64,000 nt of DNA from Anaeromyces robustus (Eukaryota > Neocallimastigomycota > Neocallimastigomycetes > Neocallimastigales > Neocallimastigaceae). Where the stretch lies: NCBI GenBank assembly GCA_002104895.1, contig MCFG01000342.1, forward strand, positions 1-64,000. The letters are read 5' to 3'. Below the pieces are notes generated by a model. The model was not told where the DNA came from. It made no database searches and worked only from the letters and a program-made list of their open reading frames with translations. Numbering within the stretch: position 1 is the stretch's first letter; each line of letters starts with the position of its first letter. This document shows, in pieces, positions 45,799-62,601 of the stretch. Position numbers and translations under genes: made by a program.

Positions 45799-48343
45799 TT
45801 TTATTTTGATACTCATTATTAATAATTATTTATTTTTATAATAAATATAATAAACACAATAAATACAATAAATATTATAAATATAATAAATACAATAAAG
45901 ATGTCAATTTCAAGGTCAAGTCAACCTATGGTTGGAATTAAACAAAATAGATCTATGCAGGATGAAAAATTAGTAGAAGAAATATTTGCAACAGCAAGTA
46001 AAAATAAATCAGCTAATTATAAAAATTTAATTGTAGATGCTAGATCTTCAACAAATGCAATGGCTAATATTGCTATGGGAGCAGGTTATGAAAATGTAGA
46101 ACATTATAAAGGTTCAAGGCTGGAATATTTAAAAATTGAAAATATTCATGTTGTAAGAGATAGTTTAAATCGTTTAATTGAAAGTATGTTATTTAATATA
46201 TCTATTTATCTATTTATCTATTTATCTATTTATTTATTTATTCGTTTTTTTATTATTTATAAATTTATAATATAAATATATAAATATATTAATTATAATT
46301 TATTTTTTTTTTCTATTTTAATTTATTTAATAAAATAATTTATTTCTCTCTCTCTCTCTCTTTTTTTTTTTTTCTTTTATTATTTATTATTTGATAAAAT
46401 TTTAATTTATTTAATATATATCATTTAATAATATAATAATATATTAATTAATCAATCAATAAATATTAAAAGTTTCAAGAAATTCTAATAATGGATTTAT
46501 ATCAAAAAGTGATATAGAAAGAACAGGATGGTTAAAACATATACATACTTTATTAGAAGGTTCATTATTAATTATAAAAAATATAGATTTATATAATTCA
46601 CATGTTTTAGTTCATTGTTCTGATGGATGGGATAGAACTTCACAATTAGTAGCAATATCAGAAGTATGTTTAGATCCATATTATCGTACTATTGAAGGGT
46701 TTGAAGTTTTAGTTGAAAAAGAATGGATATCTTTCGGTCATAAATTTAGTCATCGTTGTGGACTTTTAGCTAAAGATTCAGCTAACTTTAATGAAGTATT
46801 TTCTAATACAGCTTCAAAAATATTTAATACGAAATCATCTTCTTCTACAAATAAAGAATCAACCACTTCTAATGCAATATCATCTACAATTAATGCTGTT
46901 TCTAATATTACTTCAGCAGCATCAAAATTTTTAAAATTAGGTGCTGCCAATATTACAAATCAAAAAGATCAAACTCCACAAGCTTCTTCATTAGATTCAA
47001 TTTCAAAAAATAGTACTTTACCAAGAGAAACTTCACCAGTTTTTACACAATTTCTTGATTGTATTTATCAATTATGGATTCAAAACCCTACACAATTTGA
47101 ATTTAACGATGATTTCTTAGTTCAACTTAATACCCATGTTTATTCTTCACAATTTGGTACTTTCCTTTTCAATTCTGAATATGAACGTCGTGTTTTTAGA
47201 CATCAAGGTAAAGATCTTAGTCAATGTACTTATAGTGTATGGGATTGGTTTAATAGTAATAAAGAAAATTATATTAATCCATTATATATACCACCAACAG
47301 AGGATTCACCAAATATTATGGTAGAATCACAACAAGTTATTGATCAATTTGAAGATTTAATTAATAATGAAAATCTTAATACATTACCATTTGAACATTT
47401 ATCACATTCTAAAGTTATTTATCCTAAAACAAATGAACGTGTTATTAAATATTGGTCAAAACTTTATAATCGTACGGATGATGAAATGAATGGTTTAGAA
47501 CAAACTCATGGTTCTTCAAATAATATTGTTAATAATAATAATAATAATAATAATAGTGATAATAGTAATTTTATGGAAAATAATCAACATTATTCTTCAC
47601 AGCATTCATCAAATTCAAATTTAATGAATCATCATAAACATTCATCATCAAATCTTTCTACTCCATTAGATTATAGTTCATTAGTTGCTACTATTACAGA
47701 TGGTACAACACCAATTAATAATAATAATAATAATAATAGTAATAATAATAATAATGATTCTTCAGCTCATGATAGTATTTATAGTTTATTAATTAAAGAA
47801 AAAAATCAACATCCAGAAGAAATAGATATACTTTATGGTTCACCATTCAAAATTTCATCTCCTCAATCAAAACTATCTAATTCAAATTCTTCTTCTTCTT
47901 TAACTTCTTTACATTCTTCAAACCATTTATCTTCTGAAGTTATATCAACAAATAATAATTCTAATTCTAATAATTCTAATAATAATAATAATAATAATAA
48001 TACTAATATTAATACTACTACTACTACTACTACTACTACTAATAATAATAATAATAATAACAATAATAACAATAATAACAATAATAATAGTATTAATTCA
48101 ACTTCCTCAACATTAATTCAAAATTCAAAAGATACCAATTATTCTTCTTTAAATACCAATGATACAATTACTGATTCAACATTAAATAATGAAAATTCAT
48201 CATCATTATCATCACCAACAAAATATAGATCACCAGAATATTATACACAACCAGATTATTCACAAATTAAAAATAATACTTCAATATCCGCTATACCTCA
48301 AATGGCAACTGCTGAATCAACCTTTATACATCCATTAGAATAA
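44392..48343 (+). CDS. Myotubularin-type phosphoinositide 3-phosphatase (six exons)
   Basis: Removes the 3-phosphate from PI3P and PI(3,5)P2 on endosomal membranes. Exons read as 44392-44526, 44840-45011, 45135-45295, 45561-45689, 45901-46183 and 46473-48343, all GT-AG and phase-consistent, giving 916 residues. Exons 1-2 form a PH-GRAM domain ([20 protein letters not shown]...). Exons 3-5 carry the family words 'GWRIYDP', 'NEWRV'-like ECEWRV, 'TYPQILFVP' and '[10 protein letters not shown]'. Exon 6 has the active site [10 protein letters not shown] with C342 and R348 (CX5R), then '[23 protein letters not shown]'. The catalytic residues are present, so it is an active type, not a pseudophosphatase. 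The last ~250 residues are Asn/Ser/Thr-rich with long poly-N runs and no FYVE domain. It is convergent with MON1, 713 bp away. Intron ends are inferred by eye. Confidence 0.92.
45717..45797 (+). repeat. (AAT)n microsatellite in myotubularin intron 4
   Basis: About 75 bp of AAT units between exons 4 and 5. Confidence 0.85.
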
Positions 48344-48864
48344 AAATAAAATGAAATAAAGTAATTAAAAAACAAAAAATATAAAATAATAAAAAATAAA
48401 ATTAAATAAAAAAAAAAAAAAATAAAAAAAAAAAAAATAAAATAAATAAAAATTAAAATTATAAGTAAAAATAAATAAATTAGTAAATAAGTATTAAATA
48501 TTTATATCAACAATTTTTTATTTAATTTATATTACAAATATATCTGAACAATAATAATAAACATCTAATATTATAAAAAGAAATAATTAATAAAAGTAAT
48601 ATTTTTTTGATTTAGTAGAAAATATTTGAAGTGTATAAAATATAAAACAAAAATAAAAAATTAATAATAATAATAAAAATTAAAAAGAAAATATATATAT
48701 AATATTTATTTATGTTTAAATTAATAAATTATTTTTTTATTAAAAAGATTTTTTTTTTTTTTGAATTATTATTATTATTATTATATATAATATAATATTA
48801 TTTAATTATTATTCTTTATTATATTTTTTTTTATTATTTATTCTTTCTTTATTATTATTTTGGT

Positions 48865-48898
<34 letters not shown>

Positions 48899-49056
48899 CC
48901 ATTACTTTTTATTATCTAAATTATGTAATATATTTTTATATATTATTAATTTTTTTGTTTATTTTATTCTATCTTTTTTCTTTTTTCTATAATTATTATT
49001 ATTAATTTATTTTTTCTATTTTATTTTAATTTTTTTTTTATTTTATTTTTATTTAT
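48344..49056. other. Shared 3' region of myotubularin and MON1 genes
   Basis: A-rich on the left (plus-strand 3' end) and T-rich on the right (minus-strand 3' end, with a T run of about 30 at 48869-48898), as expected for two converging transcription units. Confidence 0.55.
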
Positions 49057-52562
<3,506 letters not shown>

Positions 52563-52589
52563 TGCACTATTATTATTATTATTATTTAC

Positions 52590-52643
<54 letters not shown>

Positions 52644-53093
52644 TATATTATTATTAGGTATAAAGATAATTTTTTAAATATTTATTTATTTAAAGAATTA
52701 TTCTATGGTTTATACAACTATAATAATTTTATATTATTCTTATGTGTATAATATATTTTTTCCTTATTTTTTAATTAAAATAATATGAAATGATTATTTA
52801 AATATTTTAATTTTTAATTATTTTTCTTTTTTGACATTTAACTATAAAATTATATAAAGTGTTTTACATTTTATTAAAAATATTTTGAAATAAGATAAAT
52901 ATTTTTTGACTATATTAAGTAAAAATTTAATATTTATTTATTATCTAATAATTCATTTATTTATATTTATATTTTTATTTTATTTATATTCAATTAATCA
53001 GACTCTTCCAAAATGTATTATAATAAAATAAAGATATTAAAATATATTATCCACAAAAATTATTGCTTCATATTATAATTTATAATTATAAAA

Positions 53094-53140
<47 letters not shown>

Positions 53141-53218
53141 ATACATAAATAAATAAATAAATAAATATATATTTAGGTAGTTATTTATAAATATATTTAC
53201 ATAAGTAATGATTTTATA

Positions 53219-53304
<86 letters not shown>

Positions 53305-54150
53305 ATGAATCATAAAAACAATATTATTTATTATATAGGAAATAATAAATAAATTTTTTTAAAAAAAAAAAAAAATAGATAATAATTATGTATTGTTTAT
53401 ATTTATTATTTTATTGATATTTTTTAATTTTTTTTATACAATGTCTATTATTTTTTATTTTTTAAAAGAAATATATAAAATATATATTGAATAATTGATA
53501 TAATATAATATGTATAAAATGAAATGAAATGATATAAGTGAACGAATTAATGAAATACAGTATTATAAATATAGTATTATTGTATGAATATTGTATTTAT
53601 TGTTCAATATAATTATTTTTTATAAAAAAAAAAAAAATGAAATTGGGTATTTATTAATATAATATATTTTAAAATATCAAAATAAATAACAATATCATTA
53701 TGATCAATTTGATTAATAAATAACAATCATAAATCATGTAATTATTGTATATATATTATCACTTTTAATTATCATTTTTTAACTTTATTATTATTATTGT
53801 TGTTGTTTTGTCATTGCTATTGTTACTAATGTATATATAAAATTGGAAATATATTAAATATTATAATGCATTAATATAGATAATTTATTTAATCATCAAT
53901 GTATTAATATAATGTATTTATTTATTTATTTTTTTCTTTATTTATTAATTAATTGTTAATTATATTGATTATGTGTTTTTTCTTTTTATTACTTTTTGAA
54001 TTCTTTTTTTTCTTCTTTTTCTTTTTCTCTTTTTTCTTCTCTTTTTTCTTCTCTTTTTGCTTTTTAACTTTTTTCTTTTTTATTACTATATTATTATTAT
54101 TATGGTTATTATCATTATTATTATTATCATTATTATTATTATTATTACTG
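52563..54150. other. Intergenic between MON1 and KAP-like gene
   Basis: Upstream of MON1. Microsatellites (ATT)n at 52568-52640, (AAAT)n at 53092-53166 and (ATT)n at 53219-53305. T/C-rich block at 53984-54080. No gene seen. Confidence 0.5.
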
Positions 54151-55178
54151 TCAAAAAAAATGATCTTCATTTTTAACCCATGAAGAATAATGTGCAATAA
54201 AATCTTCTTGTTTTCTTGTTTCTATAGCTTGAGGGCTTCTTTGGGCTCTAACTATTTTAATAGCATCTGAATACTTTTTTGTATATCCGCATTTTAATAA
54301 ATAACAACAAGCAATTAAACCTGCTCTTCCAATACCACCTCTACAATGACATAATATATTTTTTCCTTCCTTTGCTGTATTAACCATTTTTTCCATTAAT
54401 CTATCAACTTCAACAATAGATTCTGGACAACTTCCTTCAATAATTGGTAGACTATTTAAATATATATTAGTATTAAATAATATAAATATTTTAATTATTA
54501 ATAATACATAAATATAAAATTATATATATTATATATATATATTATATATATATATATTTTTAAAAATTTTTAATGCATTATTTTTATTGTATGAATAATA
54601 TATTACCGGAAAATTTCTAATCCATATAGCTTAGCTTTTTCTGAATATAATTTCCATGGTGCTCCTAAATAAGAAAGTTCTGCATCATTTAAACAACTTT
54701 TTTTTTATTATTATTATTAATGTATTTAATTATATTATCGATATTTTTATTATTTTCAGTTAATTGCACCAAAATAAGTTTTAAAAAAAAAATATTAATA
54801 TATAAGATAGTATAAAATTAATTATATTAATTATGAGGGAAAAAAAATGAATGATTATCATTATTTTCATTTAATTGCATCAATAAGTTTTTTTTTTTTT
54901 TTTTTAAGAAAAAAAAAAAATAAAATAAGTATATATATATAGATATATAATAATATATATAAAATATAGTATAAAAATTAATTATGAGAAAAAAATTTTA
55001 GATTAAAATTTTGATTTCAATAATAATTATTAATTTCCAGTGAATATATAATTATTACAATAATTGTTATTATTAATGTATTAAATATTTACCATACGAT
55101 AGCAGATATATTAAAGCTTTTTAATCTAGATTTATTTATTTATTTTTTTATTGATAAAAAAAATTAGCATTTATAACA

Positions 55179-55227
<49 letters not shown>

Positions 55228-55942
55228 GAAGAAAAAATTATTATTATTGAATATATACTTTTACCTTTTAAAATCTAAATCTAAATCCCTACTTATAGCT
55301 GCTCTTCCATTAACAGGTCCAGTATGAAGACGAACTTTTTTACCAGGACATGAACTCAATGCTAATCTTCCTATTCTAAAATCGTTTATTCTTTTTTCTA
55401 TTAATTTTTATTATTGTATTTAAATATATTTAAAATAGAATAATCATAAATTTATTATTATGTTATCAAGAATATATAATTACTATTTTATAATAATTAT
55501 TTTTTTTTTATTTTTATTTTTTTTTTATTCTAAAAATAAATATTGTCAGTTTAAAATAATATAAATATAATTATAAATTACCTAAGCTACAGTTAGATGT
55601 TAATATTAAATTTTCTATTGGAGTTATCCATGAAATATTGAGAGGATGAGTTAATGATGTTCGTATAGTAAATGTTGGATTAGATTGTCTTGGATTTGTT
55701 CGAGTTCTAATAGCAATAGTTGGACTTGCTTGTTTTGGATTACCATATGAATTTCTTTTATATAATTTTTTTGAAGATATTTTCATAATAGTATTAGAAC
55801 CGTAATTAGAATATATTTTAGTTGGACTACTACATTTTTCTGTTATAGAATGTTTAGTTATTGGTGGTAAGGTCAAAATTGGAAGAATTTCACTATTCTT
55901 TTTTATTTGTAATTCAGATTTTGGACTTCTTAAATAAGCCAT
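54151..55942 (-). CDS. KAP/CDKN3-like dual-specificity phosphatase (five exons)
   Basis: Protein phosphatase of the cysteine-based superfamily. Exons 55942-55582, 55370-55265, 55116-55093, 54696-54607 and 54451-54151 join in frame to 293 residues ending in TGA. Residues 1-~100 are a basic, Ser/Thr-rich tail with several SP sites. Then 'PLNISWITP', 'GRLALSSCPGKK', 'RDLDLDFKSFNISAIVC' and 'NDAELSYLGAPW' match the N-terminal part of the KAP (CDKN3) domain. The active site is HCRGGIGRAGL (HCX5R), followed by 'IVRAQRSPQAIETRKQEDFI'. In animals KAP dephosphorylates CDK2; the substrate here is unknown. Exon 3 is only 24 nt. The start is the first ATG, and the long N-terminal tail is longer than in human KAP. 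Confidence 0.85.
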
Positions 55943-57574
55943 ATTTATATTATTATTTTTTCTTTCTTTATATATATGTAATTCTTGAATGGTTTTACTT
56001 TTAGTCTATTAGATTTTTTTTATTAAATATATATTTATAATTATTTTCAATTAACTATAAAAGTATTGTTATTGATATTATTTTAATGCTTGTTGATATT
56101 ATATTTGATAAAAAAAAGAAAATTTATGTTGTATAATAGATATTAATTACTTAAGAAGTAGTGAAGAAAAAAAAAAAAAACATATTATAAAATAAATAAA
56201 GAAGAATTTATGATATATTTGATATTATGTTTTACGTTATTGATGAATACAAAAAATGAAAGATAAAATAATTAATTAATTCATGTAATATTAATTGATA
56301 ATGAAAATGGTATAATAAATATAAATTTCTATTATAAATGCATATTTCTTTATATTTGATTTGTTTAAATTCAATATGATATTATATAGTTATATAGTTG
56401 TAATAATATTTTAATATTCTTTTCTCCTTAATAATTTCTGAACAATAAATATAAAATAATGTTGAATTTTTTTTTTTCGTTTCCTCTTATATTAAAATAT
56501 ATATTATTATTTATTCCTTTTTTCTTATTTTTATTTTTATGTTTTTTATATTTATACCGTTTCTGTTTTTTCAAAATATATGAATTGGTAAAAAAAAAAT
56601 GTTTAATATTATAAGTACGGTATGATTACTATTTATCTTTTATATATTTTATTATTTATTAAACACAAAGGAAAAAATAATAATATAAAAAAGTGGGCTT
56701 TTATATTAAAAAAATGATGTATTGATAAAAAAAATATAAGAAGGAAATTTGTAAAAGCAAAATTTATTTAAAACATTAATATTCTATAAAAAAAATCTAT
56801 ATATTTGCCTTTTCAAATTTTTATTTTACTAATATTTATAATTTTTATTAATTTTATATTTATATAAATTAAAATTCATATATAAAGATCAATAATTTTA
56901 AATAAATACAATAAAATAAAAAATTTAAATATAGGTAATAAATATAAATAAATAGTTAAATAAATAAAAATTATAAAACTCTTTATAGGTTTCTAAGCTC
57001 TTTCAATAATAATCATTTTTTTTACTTATTAAAAATAATTAAAAAAAAAAAAATTCCATATTTAACCATCAAATAAATTAAATTAAATTTTTTTTTTGGA
57101 ACAATAAAACTATAGCATATTATTATTATTATATAAAATATATTGTATTATATTAAATATTATTTTATTCTTTCCAATATAATTAATTTTTATATTATTT
57201 AATTATATTTAAAATTTAATTTTTTTTTTTTTTTTATTATTATATATATATATTTTAAAATGTCAAATATATAAATACTTAAAATATACATATATTACAA
57301 TACATTACAATATATTATAACATAATTAAAAAATATTAAAATTTTACTTTATATATAGGAAATTATTATATTATATAATATATAATAATATATTAAATAT
57401 TTATAAATAGAAACAATATAAAAAGTGAAAATTAGTTTAATATTATTTAAATAATTATTTAAAAAATGTATAAATAAATAAATATTAAATAATAATTAAT
57501 TATTATAAATATTATAAATATAAATCTTTTTCCAAATAAATAATTTATAAATAAATAAATAAATAAATATATAA

Positions 57575-57605
<31 letters not shown>

Positions 57606-57670
57606 ATATATATATAATAAATAAATAAATAAATAATAAAGAAATAAATAAATAATAAAGAAATAATTTA

Positions 57671-57761
<91 letters not shown>

Positions 57762-58210
57762 AATAGATAAACACTAAATAAATAAATAATATAAATCATC
57801 CATTTCATTATTAATTACAATTAAGAAATGTTATTAAATGTACATATATATTTTTAAATAACAATAATATTTGAAAGTTTTCATATGAAATGTGATTTAA
57901 AATAAATATTTAACAATTTAGAACATTTTAAAATCTTATTTATATTTTATATTATATATAAATGTACTATTTATTTTTTTATTGTTATATGAATTATATT
58001 ATTGAAAATACATATATATTTTTTAGATAGAAATTAAATTTACATTTTATAGAATAATAATTATATTCTAATAATTAATAAATCTTTTGTAAAAATTTTT
58101 TCTTATATGTTTACATATAATACACATATTTTATTGCACATATATAATGATAATAAAAAATATATATAAAAAAGTAATTTTATAAAAAAAAAATATTATT
58201 TTATAAAAAA
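55943..58210. other. Intergenic with large (AAAT)n microsatellite
   Basis: No gene. From 57545 to about 57785 an AAAT array (over 200 bp, several blocks separated by 'ataataaag' and 'tatatat'). Confidence 0.55.
57545..57785 (+). repeat. (AAAT)n microsatellite
   Basis: Long tetranucleotide array; a minus-strand frame through it is only Tyr-Leu-Phe-Ile repetition. Confidence 0.9.
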
Positions 58211-58951
58211 TTATTCTATTATCATTTTTTCTATAGCAACAAATACATTATCAAATACTTCTTCTGCTTCATCTAAATAACGATCCAAATTTTCTTCCGG
58301 CCAAAAGTGAGTTAAAACTAATTTTTTAACATTAGCATCTTTTGCTATAGTTGCAGCTTGTTTAGCTGTTAAATGATTGCAAATTTCTGGAAAACCATGT
58401 GAAACTAATAAACTAGCTTCACTTATTAATAAATCAGCATTACTTGAAAATTTAACTAATTTATCTTTTGAAGAATAAGAAACATCAGAAGTATAAACTA
58501 TTGTTTTTTTACCATCAGTTATTTTAACCGAGTAAGTTTCTACTGGATGATCATTTTTAGAAAATGTAATTTTTATATCATTGATTTTTATTTCTTTATC
58601 TTGATTAATTACATCAATATTAGCATAGGAATCTTTTTCACTACAAATATCTTTATAAGTTAATTCTGGTGTAGAAGGTAAATAAACATTTATCTTATCA
58701 TTTAAACGACCTTGTCTTTTAAATACAGCAGAGGCATAAAATAAATTAAATAAATCAGAATAGTGATCACGATGAAGATGACTAATAATAATATTTAAAT
58801 TTTTTAAGTCCTCTGGAAAGTTTAATAAACTATTTATTCCACTTCCACAATCTAATAATATTTTAGTTTCACCCTTCGTTACTAAAAAACCAGGGCAATG
58901 ATGACCTTCAGTACTATATGGTGATTGAGTTCCTAATACTTTTACTTTCAT
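58211..58951 (-). CDS. MBL-fold metal-dependent hydrolase, bacterial type
   Basis: 246 residues, intronless. A metallo-beta-lactamase fold enzyme of the RNase Z-like/phosphodiesterase branch that binds two metal ions. Metal ligands visible: HLHRDH (H58, H60, D62, H63), H135 in 'NDHPVE', D156 in 'YTSDVSY', and H215 in 'LVLTHFWPEE'; 'CNHLTAKQAATIAK' is a typical late motif. N-terminal 'MKVKVLGTQSPYSTEG' with a Gly-rich loop and 'LLDCGSG' fits the fold. There is no signal peptide, so it is probably cytosolic. The substrate is not predictable. Its look is closest to Firmicutes proteins, and with no introns it is a candidate for horizontal transfer. TTTTTTT/AT-rich DNA precedes the ATG. Confidence 0.88.
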   Translation of the reverse strand: MKVKVLGTQSPYSTEGHHCPGFLVTKGETKILLDCGSGINSLLNFPEDLKNLNIIISHLHRDHYSDLFNLFYASAVFKRQGRLNDKINVYLPSTPELTYKDICSEKDSYANIDVINQDKEIKINDIKITFSKNDHPVETYSVKITDGKKTIVYTSDVSYSSKDKLVKFSSNADLLISEASLLVSHGFPEICNHLTAKQAATIAKDANVKKLVLTHFWPEENLDRYLDEAEEVFDNVFVAIEKMIIE

Positions 58952-59138
58952 TTGTGTAACCTTTTTTTTTATTTTTTTATTTTTGTTTTTATATATATAT
59001 AATATATATATATATAATTTTTTTTTAGTTTAGTTTATCTTTATTTTTTTAATTTTTTTTTTTTATTTATTTATTTATTTATTTTTTAAAATTAATAGAT
59101 ATATATTTAAAAATTTAATTTAATATATAAATGTATAA

Positions 59139-59169
<31 letters not shown>

Positions 59170-60667
59170 ATAGTTTTATTTTATATATAATTTCAACTAT
59201 AATTTAAATTCAATTTATTCTATTTTTCAAATTTATTATAAATAAAGATTAAAAAAGAATCTGTAATTTTTGTATACATATAATTTAATAGTTAATGTAT
59301 ACATACTTAAATATTATTGATTTAAATTTTTTTTTTTTTGACAGATTCTTTTTTTTACTTCTTTAATTAAACTATCTTTATCATAATAAAAAATTTTTTA
59401 TTGTTTAAAAAAAAAAAAAAAAAAAAAAAAAGAAAAGAAATTAAAAAAGGATTTTATCAGTAATAAATAATAAGAATAATAATTCAATAAATGAAACTAA
59501 TATAAATAAATAAAAAATAAATAAATAAATATTTAATACTTTTAATATAGGATAAATATTAAGAGTAAGAGATATAGTAAGTGTAAAATCATTTATATGT
59601 TTAAATAATTATGATTAATAGATTATAAAGTATATTCTATATTTATATGAAAGAATTATTTATCAATATTTGAATGTATTTATAAATAAAAGAATTCTAT
59701 AATACAAAATACACGATAATAAGAATATGAATTTAATATAATAATAATGATTAAAAAGTAAAAAAAAAAAGAGAAAGAGGTAAAGATAATTATTATTTCT
59801 TGGATAAATATAATTAATATATTTACCCCACAAATGTTATTTTAATAAAATTAAATATTATATTTAAAATATTATTTAAAATATTATATAATAAATATTA
59901 AAAATATTTATTAAAATAATATTTCAAGTACTAAAAGTAACTTATTGAAATTTATAGAAGTTTTTTTAAAAATAAAAAAAAAAAAAGTAAAAAGTAATAC
60001 TTTTAAAAAGTAATAATTAAAATATAAAACTAATAATATAATATCAACATTAAAGAATTAATAAATTTAATATATTATTAAATTTAATAGTTTAATAGTA
60101 TATTTATGTTATTAAAAATAATGTTCTACTAATATAATTTAATTTTTTAATCAATAACCAAACAATATTAATAATTATTTTAATTTCAAATAAAATGATC
60201 CAATATTTGAAATATTACAAAATATCATATCTTATTGTTAATAAATTAAATTTCAAAATCATTTATTAATTTAATTAAATAATTTTATTTATAATTTTAT
60301 TAATGTAAATATGAATATACAATATATACACATTCATATAATATACTAATCGTGATTTCTTTTTATTGTTTTTGTTTTGTTTATTTTATTACTATTATTA
60401 TTGTTGTTGTTATCATTTATTAACTAATTTATATATATATATATATAATTAAAATATAGGACTATCTTTTTATTAATTTCAATTATTTTATTCCTATTGT
60501 TCAATTTATAATTAAAGAAAATAATGAAATATTTGTAAATTTGAAAAAAAATATTAATAATCAAATTTGAAATTTACTATAATAACAAAATATTTTTTTT
60601 AAAAAAAAGAAAAAAAAAAAAATTAAATTTTTTTAAAAAAAAAAAAAAAAAACAAAGAAATAAAGAC
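58952..60667. other. Divergent promoter region of the MBL and mntP-like genes
   Basis: 1.7 kb between two genes transcribed away from each other. Microsatellites (AAAT)n at 59138-59172 and poly-A at 59407-59431. A/T homopolymers lie just before both starts. No gene seen. Confidence 0.5.
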
Positions 60668-61255
60668 ATGGTAATAAATGTTAATTATATTGAAGCCATC
60701 TTACTTGGTGTAGGATTGGCTATGGATGCGTCAGCTGTATCAGCTGTTAATGGATTTACAGAACCAAAAATGAAATTCGTAAAAGTATTATTTATGGCTT
60801 TTCTCTTTGGTTCTTTCCAAGGTTTTATGCCAATGATTGGTTATGCTGCTGGCAGTTTAGTTGTTAATTTACTTTCTAAAATTATACCCTATATTGCTCT
60901 TATACTTTTAAGTTATTTAGGAGGAAAAATGATATATGATGGTGTTAAAGGAGAAGATGAAGAAAATGAAGAAATTTCAACAGGAGTTACTATAAAAACT
61001 TTATTACTTCAATCCGTAGCCACTTCAATAGATGCTTTAAGTATTGGTTTAATTTTTAGTAAAGATACAGTAGTGGAAGCATTAATAAAATCAGGAATTA
61101 TAGATATTGTAACGTTTATTATATCTGTTGGTTCTTTTTATGTAGGAAAATATTTTGGTACCTATCTCAATGATAAAGCACAAATATTTGGAGGTGTTAT
61201 TTTAATTCTTATTGGTTTAAAAATCTTTTATGAATACTTAAAATCATTATTTTAA
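60668..61255 (+). CDS. mntP: MntP-type manganese efflux pump
   Basis: 195 residues, intronless, six predicted membrane segments in two repeats of the MntP (DUF204) family. Conserved acidic signatures in each half: GLAMDAS (D20) and ATSIDALSIG (D122). 'FGSFQGFMPMIGYAAG' (47-62) is the family's second-segment motif. A charged cytoplasmic loop (GVKGEDEENEEIS) links the halves. In bacteria it exports Mn2+. Length matches bacterial members (~185-195). This family is mainly bacterial, so its presence in intron-bearing eukaryotic DNA suggests horizontal acquisition. The membrane used (plasma, vacuole, hydrogenosome) cannot be told; no presequence is visible. Confidence 0.93.
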   Translation: MVINVNYIEAILLGVGLAMDASAVSAVNGFTEPKMKFVKVLFMAFLFGSFQGFMPMIGYAAGSLVVNLLSKIIPYIALILLSYLGGKMIYDGVKGEDEENEEISTGVTIKTLLLQSVATSIDALSIGLIFSKDTVVEALIKSGIIDIVTFIISVGSFYVGKYFGTYLNDKAQIFGGVILILIGLKIFYEYLKSLF

Positions 61256-61258
61256 GCA

Positions 61259-61292
<34 letters not shown>

Positions 61293-62165
61293 ATTGAAGA
61301 ATATGAAATATAATCGTATTATCAATACAAAAAAGAAAAGAAAAGAAAATAAATAATTATATCCAATTATTATTGTTAATAAATAAAAATTTCAACAAGA
61401 ATGACATAAAATAAATTTTTACCTTTTTTTTTTTTTTAATCATCAATGTTTTCCAACACTTTTTCAATAAATTATCTTACTTTTATATTTTTTTACATTT
61501 ATAAACAAAAATATATATAATATATAATCACAATAAATTAATAAAACTAATCAGAAAATATATATATATAAATTTATATATATATATATATATATATTTA
61601 TTTATTTATTTACTTACTTACTTATTTATTAAAAGTCATTAATTATGAATTGACTTCAAATAATATATATATATATAATATATAATCTACGTAATACATA
61701 ATTAACTTTATAATCTTTTTAGTAACACTTTAATATAGAATTAATTAAATTATTTTATTTTATTTTATTTTTTTTTGTTTTGTTTTTTATTATTAAATTA
61801 TCATCTTAACAAAATGATGATATTATATAATATTTATTTATTAATAATCATAATTTTAAATAAAAAAAAAAATTTTTTTTTTCTTATTATGATTTAATAA
61901 TAATAATAATATAATAATTTAATAAGAAAAAGAAAAAGAAATTATTCATAATCAAAATTTATATTATTCAAATTCATAAAAAATAAAAAAAATAAAATAT
62001 AATATAATAAAACATAAATAATAAAAATATAAAGTATATAAATAATATAATTAAACCATAAATTATAATATTTTCTTAATTATTTTTATTGATTATTTTA
62101 AAAATTAATACATATATATATAACTTTTTTTTTTTTTTTTTTTTTCTTTTTTTAATAATAATAAA
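61256..62165. other. Intergenic, 3' of mntP-like gene
   Basis: Poly-A at about 61263-61290, (AT)n tracts and homopolymers. Nothing else seen. Confidence 0.5.
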
Positions 62166-62601
62166 TTAAATAAATATTCTTTTTATTTTATATCTTTAGT
62201 ATATAATCTATAAATTGAAAAATTAAAAAAAAAAAAAAAAAAAAAAAAGTCAGTATACTCATAAGATTAAGGTTAAAGTTTTATTCTTTATGTACCTTTT
62301 CTTATCTATAATATTGTTATATTTTTCTGATTAATTATTTAGAATTTATTCTTAAATAATCAATATTTTTAAATTATTTTTATTGATTATTTTTTTAATA
62401 CTATAATTAAATAAGTATTTATTTTATTTTATATCTTTAGTATATAATCTATAAATTAAAAATTAATTTTTTTTTAAGGTTAAATCTTTACTCTTTATAT
62501 ACTTTTTTTTTTATCTATAATATTGCTATACTTTTCTGATCCATTATTTGGGAATTTATTCTTAAATATTCAATGTTGTTAAATTACTTTCATTGATTAA
62601 T
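62166..62601 (+). repeat. Two tandem diverged units (~240 and ~190 bp)
   Basis: Both units share 'tatctttagtatataatcta', 'aaggttaaa', 'tatctataatattg', 'cttttctgat'-like words and 'gaatttattcttaaata'. Unit 1 is about 62166-62405 and unit 2 about 62410-62601. Unit 2 abuts the GC-richer island at 62602. Confidence 0.65.

Noticed and set aside
47863-48081. Minus-strand Leu/Val-rich frame
   Set aside because: Antisense of the poly-Asn/Thr tail of the myotubularin gene.
53949-54197. Overlapping Lys/Asn-rich and Phe/Leu-rich frames on both strands
   Set aside because: Low-complexity translation of T/C- and ATT-rich DNA at the 3' end of the KAP-like gene.
57496-57774. 92-codon Tyr-Leu-Phe-Ile frame
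   Set aside because: Translation of an (AAAT)n microsatellite.
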